A stretch of DNA of 64,000 nt from Paulinella micropora (lineage: Eukaryota > Cercozoa > Imbricatea > Euglyphida): the NCBI GenBank assembly GCA_009731375.1, contig BJOX01000054.1, positions 1,032,240 to 1,096,239 of the forward strand, in the 5' to 3' direction. How positions within the stretch are numbered: the stretch's first letter is position 1; the number at the start of each line of letters is the position of its first letter. Both the position numbers and the translations under genes were made by a program. Below are positions 20,201-33,286 of this stretch, piece after piece. The notes beneath the pieces were generated by a model that worked only from the letters and a program-made list of their open reading frames with translations, was not told the DNA's origin and did no database searches.

Positions 20201-21169
20201 GCTCAGAACACAGAAGTATCTACAGCAACAGGCACAACTGCCTTTGAAGTAATGCTCGCCCGCAAGCCCCGCGGCACGTTGGACTTCTTCGACTTGCCGG
20301 AGATTGTCAATGCTCGCGCTACCGCTTCCAGCGCCGCCCTCGACGCATTACCGACACTGTCCATACAGTCGTCCGAACAGATCGCACTGTTGAACAGCGC
20401 CCACACCGCTGTCACAACTTATGTCAGCGCATACACCACCGTTACCCGCGCCCGGTCCGTCGCTCAAAAGAACAAAGGCCGCCGCAAGGCTGTCAAGGAA
20501 TGGAAAGTAAACGACACAGTCTCCGTCTACCGCCCCAAGCCTTCCAAGCAAGGCATTCCAGCCTCCTCCGTTCTTCAGTTCGACGGCCCCTACACCATCG
20601 TTGAGCAGGTCAGCTCCAACTGCTTCAAGCTGCGTCATCTCAAGACCAACAAGGTATTGAAACGCATCGACCGCTCACACCTCGCTCCGTATACTGCACC
20701 CACTGACGGCCTCGCCCCGCTCAACACGGTCGCAGTAGACGATCACGACGACGACTCAGTCAACTACACCATCGGCGAAGTCGTAGCATTCATCGACCGC
20801 GATCAGGTTAAACTTGGCATCGTTTTAGACGAGGACCCAGAGAACGAGGAAAACGACCTCGTAGTTCACCAGCTCGGTACGACCTCAGACAAGAACCCTC
20901 TCTTCCGTCCCATCTACGAAGACACAAAGGACCAAACCACTATCCAACGCTGGGGTAATCCCTTGGCCCACTGGAAGCCCCTTCTCTTCGACACAACAAA
21001 CGATCAAGTCGTTCATCGACACATCGAGTGGCGCTCTCACAAGACCAACAAAGACAAAGGCCGACTTCCCGCCAGCGTTCTTAAGCGTCTCAAAGGCCCT
21101 CTCATCACCGGCGAATCCTTCCCACTTCATATCTTCCAGAAAGGTAAGCAAGCTACATCGAAGGAATAG
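17293..21169 (+). pseudogene. pol: gypsy pol: reverse transcriptase, RNase H, integrase
   Basis: 17293-18948 holds the reverse transcriptase (SSIDMVDGFTHLRLNPDD; FILQGVHRASGDFQRAMD) and the start of RNase H (LYLRTDASQIGIGGALHN). The catalytic box reads SAYLDVITDGS, so the second Asp of YxDD is absent. After a frameshift near 18790, 18732-19850 gives the RNase H end (LPGKHNQLPDGLSR), a HHCC zinc site (HLMQNHAK, CHFCQ) and the first integrase Asp (LDRVHIG). An in-frame TAG at 19848 and frameshifts follow. The remaining catalytic residues are in SDYHSSF and GYVECRHK, and a GPY/F-type module follows (FDGPYTIVEQVSSNCFKLRH), ending at 21169. It looks inactive. Confidence 0.8.
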
Positions 21170-21699
21170 CCACCTCAACACTCTCAAGTGGGTTTTACCC
21201 ATCGTACCGGCTTCACCCGTCACAGCCCAGCGCTTTTCCCACTTGGCCCGCCATCGTCCCTAGACAAGCTACGCCACGACCAAAGTATCTCTGTAAGTCC
21301 TTGGTCGCCTTTTATGCCTGCAGGTCAACAATCATCCTCATCGAATCTGAACACCTCAGTGATTATATTGGCATGGCATAATTGGTGCATTAAATTTGGT
21401 TCATCTCGGCTGTGCGATACATGGCCACCTAGCTTCCTACGGCTCGACGTCAGCTCCCCGATATCAACGCATCGCTATTGCGCCTCAATTGTCTCAGTTC
21501 CGCTTTCGCATCCCGATATCCGGCCCTGGCTGATCTCCGTCTACACTGCGCTACACATCGACGCACTTCTTTTTCATCTTCCTCCTGGGTTTAAAGAGAC
21601 TCATCTTTCTCTTTTCTCCTACTTTTTTTTTCTGAGACAAGTCACTGAACAATCGTTAGTCACTCACTCTGTACGCAACTCTACTCAACCGTTAGGTCT
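21170..21699. other. gypsy 3' untranslated region
   Basis: About 530 bp between the pol stop and the polypurine tract. I see no gene in it. Confidence 0.5.
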
Positions 21700-22380
21700 G
21701 GGGGGGGGGGGGGCTATCAGACTGAGCACTTTGACGACCGGCCAAAACCACTACCGTTGACATTTTACTGTTTTTGACCGGCCCGTTAGATTCTCCTCTG
21801 CACGACGTTTCGACTTCACTAACTAGCTTTCGATTTCGTCCAGGAATGACTTCAAACGATTTAATCAAAGTTTTTACAGCAATTGCCATTTTCCCCTTCT
21901 CCATTGCCTTTTTCCAACGATTTCCCGAAAATCACAATTTACGAATTTACGGTGAATTTTGGGGAACACAGTCAAGAGAACATTAAAATGATAATTGCCG
22001 TGCACTGCGTGCACAGCCATTTGGCTCCGAAAGACTTTCCCAAATGAAAGTTCAGGACTTTTTACTTGAAGAAATAACTTGTACTTGAAGCCCTCCTTCA
22101 AGTGTTACAACTTATTCAACTTCAAGTGACATACGAAACCAACTCACAATCTACGCTCACCTACGATCGTACGTTGCACCCAAGTCTGCAAACAAGTAGA
22201 AACCTACGTAAATAAACGAAGTGACCTCTCAGCTATTTACTGGTATTTCACCTACTCTCAGGAGTTAGGGCTTTTTGCAGCCATAGAGACTTTTAGTAAG
22301 AGTTCGTTGTGTATTTATCCCTTGGGGTTGTATCCAAACTCACAATTCGAATTTCCCTTTCAAGTGGACTGAACTGCACA
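21700..22380 (+). repeat. gypsy polypurine tract (G run) and 3' LTR
   Basis: The G run at 21700-21713 is followed by the LTR, which matches 10815 onward with roughly one difference per ten bases until about 22250 and is identical after that. The abrupt change to identity may be gene conversion or a chimeric join. Confidence 0.7.
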
Positions 22381-25300
22381 CACGAGTTTTGTGTGCCCTG
22401 TCGACAGGTCGATTTGAAAGCACCTCCTACAAGAAAATACTACTCAACGAACGTGGGAGATCAGATGCCATCAAAAGCACATATGTGAGACAGATCGTTC
22501 ACCTGTCTTTGCATTTTTGTATCGTCTCTCTGCTCTCCTACACTCTATGCAGTCAACCAACACAGTATGTGTCTGGTTTTGTTTGTGTTGGGGTCACCCC
22601 CTTATCACCCAGCAAGATCATCCTCTTTGCTTCTCATCGTGCTCTACAAGTGTACCAACATTACCTGGCCTACCCTGGTGACGTGGAATGTTCGCAAACT
22701 CGCGCCACGACGATCCCCTGTCGCGTCTTCGGGAGCACAAGAGGAAATGTCTGGACCCTTTTACCATCCTGGGAGTGTACCATGGTCTTCTGCCCTCCGN
22801 NNNNNNNNNAGATCTGCTCATGCCTCAAGACTTGGTTCATTGCGTCCTCTATGAAACTCTTCCACAGACGATCGTCGAGCAATGCCGCAAGATCTTGTTC
22901 CTTGACGACAACCTCGTCTGGCTCGTACATGGACTTAGAATGGAGCAACACTATATCTATCCTCTCGTGGCTACATCGCATGGACAGCGCGTAACACGCC
23001 AGCAGATCATCAACGCACAACGACAGGACAGCTTCACGGCCCCTCTCTGGACCGAAGGCGTCATCTCTGTCTCCGCCGGCTCAGCCGAACTGATCCTTCG
23101 ACGAGGTATCGCAGTCACCGTTGACCCCGATCAATCTTCAGTCAAGGTTTATGTCCCAGAAGAGCTACGCCGTCCCCTCATCAATTACGCCCACCTCATG
23201 CAGAACCACGCCAAGGCTCCGACACTCGTCCCCTTTATCAAGGAGCGCTACATTTGGTTCCGCACAGACGGTACGAATATCATGCATCATGACGTCCTCG
23301 CCGCCCTCCGTGACTGCCATTTTTGCCAACTAGTCCACGCCCGCCTGACCCTTAACCACGGCCGATACTCATCGCTCACATGGACGCATCAAGGACAGGG
23401 CATCGGCCTCGACCGCGTTCACATCGGCATCCCCGGCGTCACCTCTTCTTAGTACATACTGACCATTGTCGATCTTTTCTCGGGATTTCTCCAATTTATC
23501 CCATGATTGCGTCTCCACATCCGCGGAAGAAACAGTGGAACTCATCCCCAATCGATGGGCCTACATCTTTGGTTTTCCGGAGTCCATCTTCTCCGATTAT
23601 CATAGTTCTTTCGTTGGCACGTTGGCCAAACGATTTAAAAATTTGCAGCGTAGCCGGCCTCGAATGGCTCACCACCGCGCCCTACTCGCATCATCAACTC
23701 GGCTACGTTGAATGCCGCCACAAAGCTATCCGCACGGCTATCCAGTCTCTCCCTAAGGCAGAAAAGACCAACTGGCCCAGCATCATCCCTTCTCTCTCCT
23801 TCGCTCAGAACACAGAAGTATCTACAGCAACAGGCACAACTGCCTTTGAAGTAATGCTCGCCCGCAAGCCCCGCGGCACGTTGGACTTCTTCGACTTGCC
23901 GGAGATTGTCAATGCTCGCGCTACCGCTTCCAGCGCCGCCCTCGACGCATTACCGACACTGTCCATACAGTCGTCCGAACAGATCGCACTGTTGAACAGC
24001 GCCCACACCGCTGTCACAACTTATGTCAGCGCATACACCACCGTTACCCGCGCCCGGTCCGTCGCTCAAAAGAACAAAGGCCGCCGCAAGGCTGTCAAGG
24101 AATGGAAAGTAAACGACACAGTCTCCGTCTACCGCCCCAAGCCTTCCAAGCAAGGCATTCCAGCCTCCTCCGTTCTTCAGTTCGACGGCCCCTACACCAT
24201 CGTTGAGCAGGTCAGCTCCAACTGCTTCAAGCTGCGTCATCTCAAGACCAACAAGGTATTGAAACGCATCGACCGCTCACACCTCGCTCCGTATACTGCA
24301 CCCACTGACGGCCTCGCCCCGCTCAACACGGTCGCAGTAGACGATCACGACGACGACTCAGTCAACTACACCATCGGCGAAGTCGTAGCATTCATNNNNN
24401 NNNNNATTCACTAATTACTCTGGTGAATATCGTAATATTTTACTTAAAGCAGTAAAAGATGAGCAAACTAATTTGCTTCATCTACCATTTGTACCGACAC
24501 CCTCCCTAAAGTTGATGTGTAATGAGAATATAACAGCCCACGACATCTACCAGGAGTACCTTGGACCTACAGGCTCTGCAGCTCAACAAGAAGCTCTCTG
24601 GAAACAATTGGGTACTCTTATTCCTTTAGAGGAATATATTAACCATTTACCAATTACAACTTCGATGCCTGGAGCACCTGGATCACTTTCTGGATTGGTA
24701 CTTCCAAACCCTGTAAGCACTCCTGTTACAGTGCCCCCATCGACCCTGATTGGTACGACTCCAGCAGCAGCCCTGGGAAGTATTCGCTTGAAACCTGCAC
24801 CGCCGACTTACCCACCGACGATCCCCACTGCCCCAGCTGCACCATCATCTGCTGCAACATCGTCCCCTGTAGTCACTCCATCGTTGGCATTTACCCCAGT
24901 TGCGATGCCCGAANNNNNNNNNNCGACGGCCTCGCCCCGCTCAACACGGTCGCAGTAGACGATCACGACGACGACTCAGTCAACTACACCATCGGCGAAG
25001 TCGTAGCATTCATCGACCGGGATCAGGTTAAACTTGGCATCGTTATAGACGAGGACCCAGAGAACGAGGAAAACGACCTCGTAGTTCACCAGCTCGGTAC
25101 GACCTCAGACCCTCTCTTCCGTCCCACCTACGAAGACACAAAGGACCAGACAACTATCCAACGCTGGGGTAATCCCTTGGCCCACTGGAAGCCCCTTCTC
25201 TTCGATACAACAAACGATCAAGTCGTTCATCGACACATCGAGTAGCGCTCTCACAAGACCAACAAAGACAAAGGCCGACTTCCCGCCAGCGTTTTTAAGC

Positions 25301-25493
25301 GTCTCAAAGGCCCTCTCATCACCGGCGAATCCTTCCCACTTCATATCTTCCAGAAAGGTAAACAAGCTACATCGAAGGAATAGCCACCTCAACACTCTCA
25401 AGTGGGTTTTACCCATCGTACCGGCTTCACCCCAGCGCTTTCCCCACTTGGCCCGCCATCGTCCCTAGACAAGCTACGCCACGACCAGAGTAT
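22381..25493 (+). pseudogene. Shuffled gypsy fragments joined by gaps
   Basis: 22389-22799 equals the gypsy leader/gag start (11490-11900). After a 10-N gap, 22810-24395 equals the integrase part (19209 onward), with the same internal TAG. After a gap, 24406-24913 equals gag (11991 onward). After another gap, 24924-25382 is a diverged copy of the integrase C-terminus with its own changes, including a TAG at 25243 and a 6-bp deletion. The order cannot come from one intact element. It reflects several near-identical copies bridged in scaffolding. Confidence 0.75.
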
Positions 25494-25503
25494 NNNNNNN
25501 NNN

Positions 25504-25837
25504 TGCATGTATGCATGTATGTATGTATGTATGTGTGCATGTATGCATGCATGTATGCATGCATGTATGTATGCATGTATGTATGCATGTATGTATGCAT
25601 GTATGTATGTATGTATGTATGCATGTATGCATGTATGCATGTATCATGTATGTATGTATATATGCATGTATGCATGTATCATGTATGTATGTATATATGC
25701 ATGTATGTATGTATGTATGTATGTATGTATGCATGTATGCATGTATGTATGTATGTATGTATGCATGTATATATGTCTTTCCCCTTTCTCCCTCTCTCCC
25801 TCTCTCCGTCTCTCCTCTCCGTCTCTCCTCTCTCCCC

Positions 25838-25883
<46 letters not shown>

Positions 25884-25923
25884 TCCTCTCTCTCTCTCCG
25901 AGGCTCTCTCTCTCTCTCTCTCA

Positions 25924-25954
<31 letters not shown>

Positions 25955-25960
25955 TCGCTC

Positions 25961-25999
<39 letters not shown>

Positions 26000-28900
26000 A
26001 GGCTCTCATCATCAGCCTAACGTTATTAAGTAATATTGATCAACATAAATGATATCTAATAATTAGGTTTAATAATTTGGCTAACGTTAAATACTATTGA
26101 ATAATAACCTTAACTAATATGGAATAATATTGATTTAGGTTGAATAATATTGAATAATATCATCATTGAATAATATTGAATAATATCATCATTGAATAAT
26201 ATTGAATAATATCGAAGCATAATATTGAATAGTATATATTGAATAGTATTGATTGTAGTATTAACTTAGTTAGTAAAAAAATACTAATTAAATAATATTG
26301 ATCAAGATCATATTATCATCCAGAATCATGTGAATACCGTACTATCAGACTGAGCACTTTAACGACCGGCCAAAACCACTACCGTTGACATTATACTGTT
26401 TTTGACCGATCCGTTAGATTCTCCTCTGCACGACGTTCAAGTTCGACTTCACTAACTTGTTTTCGATTTCGTCCAGGAATGACTTCAAATGATTTAATCA
26501 AAGTTTTTACAGCAATGGCAATTTTCCCCTTCTCGGCTGCCTTTTTCCCATGATATGCCGAAAACCGCGAAATCGGTGAATTTTGGGAAACACAGTCAAG
26601 AGAACATAAACATGATATTTGCCGTACACTGCGTGCGTATCCATTAGGCTCAGAAAGACTTTCCCAAATGAAAGTTCAGGACTTCCACTTGAACACCAAT
26701 CACTTGAACTTGAAGCCACCTTCAAGTACTCTGCACATTTAACTTCAAGTGTTGTCTAACAGCTACTCACAATCTACGTTCAACCAAGATCGTACTTTGC
26801 AACCAAGTCTGCAAACAAGTAGAAATCTACGTAAATAAACGAAGTGACCTCTCAGCTATTTACGTGACTGGTATTTCACCTACTCTCAGGAGTTAGGGCT
26901 TTTTGCAGCCATAGAGACTTTTAGTAAGAGTTCGTTGTGTATTTATCCCTTGGGGTTGTATCCAAACTCACAATTCGAATTTCCCTTTCAAGTGGACTGA
27001 ACTGCACACACGAGTTTTGTGTGCCCTGTCGACAGGTCGATTTGAAAGCACCTCCTACAAGAAAATACTACTCAACGAACGTGGGAGATCAGATGCCATC
27101 AAAAGCACATATGTGAGACAGATCGTTCACCTGTCTTTGCATTTTTGTATCGTCTCTCTGCTCTCCTACACTCTATGCAGTCAACCAACACAGTATGTGT
27201 CTGGTTTTGTTTGTGTTGGGGTCACCCCCTTATCACCCAGCAAGATCATCCTCTTTGCTTCTCATCGTGCTCTACAAGTGTACCAACATTACCTGGCCTA
27301 CCCTGGTGACGTGGAATGTTCGCAAACTCGCGCCACGACGATCCCCTGTCGCGTCTTCGGGAGCACAAGAGGAAATGTCTGGACCCTTTTACCATCCTGG
27401 GAGTGTACCATGGTCTTCTGCCCTCCGAGAAGAAATTCCTGAAGGAAGTCGAGGAAGGGAAGTCAACTCCTCTTACTACGGACCTCTCGTGGACTCAATC
27501 AACGCAGTTCCGAGAAGATTTATTCACTAATTACTCTGGTGAATATCGTAATATTTTACTTAAAGCAGTAAAAGATGAGCAAACTAATTTGCTTCATCTA
27601 CCATTTGTACCGACACCCTCCCTAAAGTTGATGTGTAATGAGAATATAACAGCCCACGACATCTACCAGGAGTACCTTGGACCTACAGGCTCTGCAGCTC
27701 AACAAGAAGCTCTCTGGAAACAATTGGGTACTCTTATTCCTTTAGAGGAATATATTAACCATTTACCAATTACAACTTCGATGCCTGGAGCACCTGGATC
27801 ACTTTCTGGATTGGTACTTCCAAACCCTGTAAGCACTCCTGTTACAGTGCCCCCATCGACCCTGATTGGTACGACTCCAGCAGCAGCCCTGGGAAGTATT
27901 CGCTTGAAACCTGCACCGCCGACTTACCCACCGACGATCCCCACTGCCCCAGCTGCACCATCATCTGCTGCAACATCGTCCCCTGTAGTCACTCCATCGT
28001 TGGCATTTACCCCAGTTGCGATGCCCGAAGGTGCAACAACATTGGCCCCATCAGTAGGGTACCTTCGACCGCCCCTGTCGATCCGTTTGCCCGCCCTGGA
28101 AGTCTAGCAAGAGGAGCGACACCCCTGCCCCGGCGTAACCCGCATCCATCGCTTGCATCCATCCTGGCAACACGCCCACCTGCTCCGTTGGTTCAACCCC
28201 CACTGCATCAATACCGGCACGCCCAACGCCTCGTATCTCGCTGGGTACGACATTGCAAGGTAGTAGAATCACGCTGAGCCCTCTCTTCTCCGTTGAGGAA
28301 GAAGCTTACCCGACCCTGCTCGCTGGTGGTACGAACCCCTCCGCGGAGGACCGAGGTGGGGCCCCTGTGACAGCAACAACCGGTAATGCAACAGCTGTGA
28401 CTCCGGCCCTCGCGAGCTCATCATCAAGCTCATCATCGAGTTCAACATCGAGCTCAACGTCGAGTTCGTCTTCAGGCTCGTCAGCTGATCCATCGTCCTA
28501 CAAGGAAAGTACTACTCAACGCAGATAGGTAAATATGTGCTACTTTATTAATAATATAACACAGTCACTGTGTCAGTTGTACACAGTCCAGACACAATTA
28601 GAGGCCGTTGCTTTGGAATTGCACGGATAAATACACCTGCTTGCATTAAATAATATCTTTTTAATATAACCGACAAAAATAAAGTTTACAAAATCGGGGC
28701 GCAAATCTGCGTTTAAACTAAAACAGATGTGGTCAAACGGTTTTCAAAAATTAATTATACATGTCTTTAACTAGTCGTGATTCAGGCTTCAAGTTGCGGG
28801 AACTTATATTACTCGAAACCACTTAACACTTCATGACAACAGGTACCTATAGCCACTGATAGTATCGGGCGACGGGTGGGGGCGGGTCGAAGTGTTGGCG

Positions 28901-29028
28901 AATGGCTCACTGAACGTGACTTGAACTCAGGCCTGAGCCTACTCATTCAAAATCTTACGCGGAGTAAGTGTTGGCGAATGGCCCAACTTCGGAAATATTG
29001 TCCGATCACAAGTTAACTCATTAATATT
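25504..29028 (+). repeat. Duplicate of 9977-13501: microsatellite, gypsy LTR and gag start
   Basis: Practically identical at a constant offset of 15527 bp. It includes the (ATGT)n and CT tracts, the AATATTG block, the LTR at 26342-27007 and the gag pieces at 27316-28107 and 28253-28528 with the same frameshifts. Only an isolated substitution was seen (near 28976). At 29029 a copia element begins. Confidence 0.85.
27316..28528 (+). pseudogene. gag: gypsy gag N-terminal part, second copy
   Basis: Same product and same breaks as 11789-13001. This copy is interrupted downstream by the copia insertion at 29029, so its capsid core and pol are absent here. Confidence 0.6.
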
Positions 29029-29231
29029 TGTTATAACTAATAATCAATATTAATAGTTACATGGGCCGGCCGTATAAGATTAACGGTGTCGGTAGAGCCA
29101 TTACTTATATCTGGCCAGTCATGTCATTCTGCGCGCCTTCCGTTGGTTTGGCGCGTTATCAAAGTTTTGTTACTGCAGACGTGGTCTACTGTGAGTTCCG
29201 GATCATTATATTAAGTTATACTGGTCAAACA
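29029..29231 (+). repeat. copia 5' LTR
   Basis: 203 bp, TGTTA to CAAACA. The following GGTTATTGAGCC is a poor match to the initiator-tRNA primer site common in copia elements. From 29232 to 29545 lies the leader, with no gene seen. Confidence 0.75.
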
Positions 29232-29545
29232 GGTTATTGAGCCTTGTAGTGCGAACTCTGACACAGAGCTTTAATCGCTTACATACATTTTTGGTGAGCT
29301 GGCACTAGGCAGTCACGCAAAAGTGTGCATCTGCTTGACGTGCAGAAAGCAGTCAATCATCATCACATAAGACGTGCTGTAGGTCGTCTCTATCTTTCCT
29401 ACCTGTGGTAAGACTAGGTACGATAGGTACTAGGACACCACACCCCTCCTTTCCCCTATCTTTTCACCCTCACTCACCTCAAGTTAGTGAGCTTCTGATA
29501 GTCGAGCATATCTCCAATCTTCCGCACTTCGCATACTAGACCAAC

Positions 29546-31012
29546 ATGGCAAACCCCATGTTTGATCTAGCTAAGTTCAGAATGGAACCTCCCAAACTCC
29601 ATGACGACAAACCGGACTGGGATTTATTTCTCTACACACTACTTGCAGTGATTGGAGCATCCAATCCTAGCGTCCTGTCAGTCATCCGTGGATGTGAGGA
29701 CCATCCATTCATCAAAGCCATGAAAGAACCTAATGTTCTAGTTCCTCCTGACTCTCCCATTGACTCGGAAGACAATCTACTTTCCCCAAAGGAAGAAGAC
29801 GAGACTACTGAGAAAGACAAGAAAGAAGTACAGACATCAGTGAAAGCTGAACCTAAATCTGACGAGTTGGGAGACTCTGAGACAGTCGCTATTCTACTGA
29901 GCTGAAAAGCAAAGTACCAATATTGACGCTCGGAAGTAAACCAACTGGACTATTTAGTTCTCAGCGAGCTGCTAGGCATTATGGAACCGTCGAGAAACAA
30001 AAGAAGGAATCACTCAAATGGATCCTATTTGCTTATTTGTTGCAGTCTTGCTCCCATGACCGCAAAGTCATGGCAGTGATGCAACAAGGGGGAATGGATG
30101 GTGTCGCTTGTTTCCTTGCACTGCAAAAACATTACGGGGGCTTGAATTAGTCAAGTTCCAAGAGGACCAGCAAACCATCTACCACTCGTATTCCAAAAGG
30201 CCGATGAAGGATGTGTGCACATGGTTGGCAGCATACCTCAACATAGTTGAGAAACAAGAGAAACGAATGCGAGCTCCCATTCCCATCCCCATGAAAGCAG
30301 ACATAATCATAAACAAATTAAAACATCTACCTCCTTTTGCTCGCTACTATGAGAATGTTTGGTTGTCTTTACTCCCACAACAGAGATCTGACTGGGACGA
30401 TTTCTTGCAGATAGTGCAACAAATCGCCCAAGGAACTGTCTCTGTAACCAAAACACAGAAACTGTATGGGACTGGCATCTCACGTGCCGATCCTATCACA
30501 GTTAATCTCATAGGAGCAAGAGAAAGACAAGCAAGGGGAGACAGAATCAAATGTTTCAATTGTACAATGAACATGTCATGAAGTTCTGTCTTGTGCGTTG
30601 TCTCTTAAAAAACTATCCAAGGGATGGCCATGGTCCCAATGACTGTCCTTTAAGACTGCAAGCAGCCAGGACAGTAGCAATAGCTCGAGGGACAGAAGGA
30701 AGAAAGAGCAGTAAGAGTGCTAAGGTTGAGAAGAGTGAGACAGGCACAGACAGAGAGAAGAGTGCTAGGGAGGAAGGGAAGGAGAGACGTAAGTTGAAAG
30801 CATCTGATTTCGTCAAGGGCAAAAAGAAAGCCGTCAGTCTGAATGCGAGGAGATCAGACTCATCTCCCTCAAAGTCTAACTCTGAGGACGACGATGAGGA
30901 AGATGACTCCGACCTCGGACTCCCTGCCATGATTCAACTGAGAGGAATCTTGTTGCCAATGATGAAGACACAGATGATGAAGGAGAGGGAGTGGATAGGG
31001 TGGGATATATAA
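29546..31012 (+). pseudogene. gag: copia gag with zinc knuckle (frameshifted)
   Basis: 29546-29905 starts MANPMFDLAKFRM and contains KPDWDLFLYTLLAVI. After a frameshift come KQKKESLKWILFAYLLQSC and HYGGLN. From 30108 follow LVKFQEDQQTIYHS and ADIIINKLKHLPPF, the usual layout of copia capsid domains. Near 30550 the pattern C-x2-C-x4-H-x4-C of a zinc knuckle can be read across a frameshift (CFNC then HVMKFC). A Lys/Arg/Ser-rich tail follows. Three or more shifts mean no intact protein. Confidence 0.65.
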
Positions 31013-31308
31013 ATCATATGTACGCGATAAATATGATGGAGAAAGAAGAAGAAGATGAGGGAGAGAAGAGAGAGACACACACCACTCTACCCCCACCTTC
31101 ACCGCTTTTGTCCCACTCAATCAGCCACCCAGCGCATCTGGAAGAGCTGGAGAGCAAGCCGGGAGGATGGAGCAAGCACCACGACAAGTAAGGTCAGTGA
31201 GAGAGAGCAGTACCCCCACACCTACCTTTCAATTGTCTAACGCTTACCAAAGCTCTATCAAAGTAATCCCTAAGCTGCACGAGAACAACTTCAAGGGTCC
31301 TCTTTAGA

Positions 31309-31381
31309 AATGGCAGCAGACCCCACCCCCTAAGGGGCAATTTACCCCTTGGGGATGGGTGGGGGTTGCTGCGTTTCAAGA
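31309..31381. repeat. GC-rich hairpin inside copia
   Basis: Outer arms GCAGCAGACCCCACCC and GGGTGGGGGTTGCTGC, and inner CCCCTAAGGGG and CCCCTTGGGG, give a strong hairpin of about 73 bp within the retroelement interior. Confidence 0.7.
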
Positions 31382-31866
31382 AGGGGTACAAAAAAGTTCT
31401 TCTCAGTACCCACCCTCTAGTCATGAAGGAAATAGACGGGCCGACTCAATCTTCATGCCCAACCCATACTTCAGGACACCTCACACATACCTAGCGGAAA
31501 ACAGTGTGAGGCCATAGCCGAGAGTACAGGGAAGTTCCACGGCCCGGAGGGGAGTAGGGGGCTAAGCTAGCAAAACGTTTAGGTGAAGGGTTTAACTTCT
31601 GTGCTAGACACACAACGCAAGAAAACAGCAGGGCAACTACTTTAGAGGTATATAGGTCTAAGGTCAGGGCAGGGCTTTTACCACCCACAAACTCATTCCT
31701 ATTATCTCCTAATGAGTGTCTTACTGTCGAATGGGTCAAACCCCTTGTTGAGCAGAAAGTTGCGAAGCCCGCTCCTTACCTACCAACACCATCCATATCA
31801 CCACCTACGTCTTCCTCTTCCTCATCCTCAGCCATTCATCAACCAGCTAGGTCTGTAACGTCGACG

Positions 31867-32523
31867 TTGCCGTCGTCCGTTCCAGTCTCAGCAAGGAAGA
31901 TGACGACTGAGGAAGAAGAAGAATGGAAGGGCCTACCGTGGTATTGGGACGGAGAGAACAGGGTTAGAGTAGTAACTGAGGGGGATGGTGCGATCCCAGA
32001 CATTAGTGAGTGCAAACGTTTTCTCAAGGCCCTCATTCAAGGTGCTGAGGGATTGCAAGTAAGAGGTTCCCTTGTTACTAAAGCAGATGGGGAGGTCGAC
32101 GAGCTATACTGTGACCTTTTCACTGCTTTGGAAGAATGTATTGTCACCTATGCTACGAAGCACAAAAATCAGTTTGCCCGTGGCATAGTGGCATCATTCC
32201 CATTCGTTCCTGAATGGATGAGCGACACGTCTTTCGCTCTCTCTGGTAGTACTGCCTCGGCAGATGCCAACTTGTCTGAGCTGTCGCACGCACCCCCAAC
32301 ATCATCTACCTCATCACAACCATCACATTCACATTCCCATTTATCTGAACCAGAACGATCTGACTGTGTCATCATGATGATGGAAAATGAAGAGGGTAGG
32401 GGAGAGGTCCTCAACCAGTTTGAAATGATGTGGGTATATGATAGCGGAGCGAGCGAATCTCAATCCCCACATAAAGAGTCTTTCGTTCGAATGAAACTAG
32501 ACCCTCAGAAGTTTAGGAGCTAA
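31867..32523 (+). pseudogene. copia protease region
   Basis: The 218-codon frame carries an acidic, Ser-rich stretch and then the retropepsin active site MWVYDSGASESQS (Asp at about 32440). The protease and gag-pre-integrase-like continuation can be followed in shifted frames to about 32840 (for example VVHQNNQIVVLREPV). From there to 33280 I see no convincing coding sequence. No integrase or reverse transcriptase motif follows. Confidence 0.6.
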
Positions 32524-33280
32524 GGGTAGCATTCGCACGGAATACAAAGGCAAGGTGGAGATGCGGATGTCAGGTTCCCACGGACAGGAAATTTACGTAT
32601 CTGATTCCCACACCACTTACAATCCACATTTGAGGTATGGGTCGGACTTGTCTCTTCCTCAGCGTGGGTTAAGAAAGGTCTAGCTGTGGTGCATCAGAAC
32701 AACCAAATTGTTGTCCTAAGGGAGCCTGTTCCCATCGTAGAGGAGCAGATTGTCGTGCGGGGAGGTCACTGCCAAACTACCTCTTGGTATTTGAACCCCC
32801 TGGCATGGCACCGCTTAACCCTAACGAATGGTACGATCCTGTTCCTTTGAACAGACAGACAGAGTGTGAAGGTTGAGGGTGATACCCCATCACCCTCTAC
32901 CATCACATTTTGACTTGCTACTACTCACCCTTCTCAGAAAGCATCTCTACCTATATATCATGATGTATACCGTGATGTATCACCCTGTATGTGTGGTTGG
33001 AGATGTAACCGGCGAAACAAAACTGTATGTGCCATACAGACACAAAGCTGAGGCCCGGGACGAGAAGGATGAGAGTATAGGACAGGGTTTGTCATGGTGT
33101 AGCGTTATGATCGATGATGTCTGTTGCAATGCTCGTCATAACTATAAACATGATACCAAATGTGGTATGGAAAGAGCCCTCCGCCCAGTTGTTCGACCCC
33201 ATCATAAAGAGTGTGGGTAGAGGGGTAGCCACATCTGACACTGATACTTCTCGGAGAGAGTGAGGGTAAGTGTTCATAGT

Positions 33281-33286
33281 ACTATG
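33281..33286. repeat. Polinton target-site duplication, left copy
   Basis: ACTATG directly before the terminal AGTAGTAAAGG. The same six bases follow the right terminus at 55110-55115. A 6-bp duplication is the rule for Polinton/Maverick integration. Confidence 0.9.

Larger units (their letters stand above)
10815..22380 (+). mobile_element. Ty3/gypsy LTR retrotransposon, nearly complete but decayed
   Basis: The left LTR begins at about 10815 (CTATCAGACTGAGCAC) and the right LTR at 21714 with the same sequence, preceded by a run of about 14 G that serves as polypurine tract. Between them lie gag-like frames (11789-16842), a basic region, and pol in the order reverse transcriptase, RNase H, integrase (17293-21169). 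That order is diagnostic of Ty3/gypsy. The two LTRs differ at many positions up to about 22250, so the insertion is not recent. The right LTR runs on into a second leader and gag start, so the 3' LTR border cannot be fixed. Codons are strongly C-ending, unlike the AT-rich viral elements. Confidence 0.85.

Noticed and set aside
21700-21713. G run as a G-quadruplex regulatory element
   Set aside because: Its position directly before the 3' LTR is explained by a polypurine tract.
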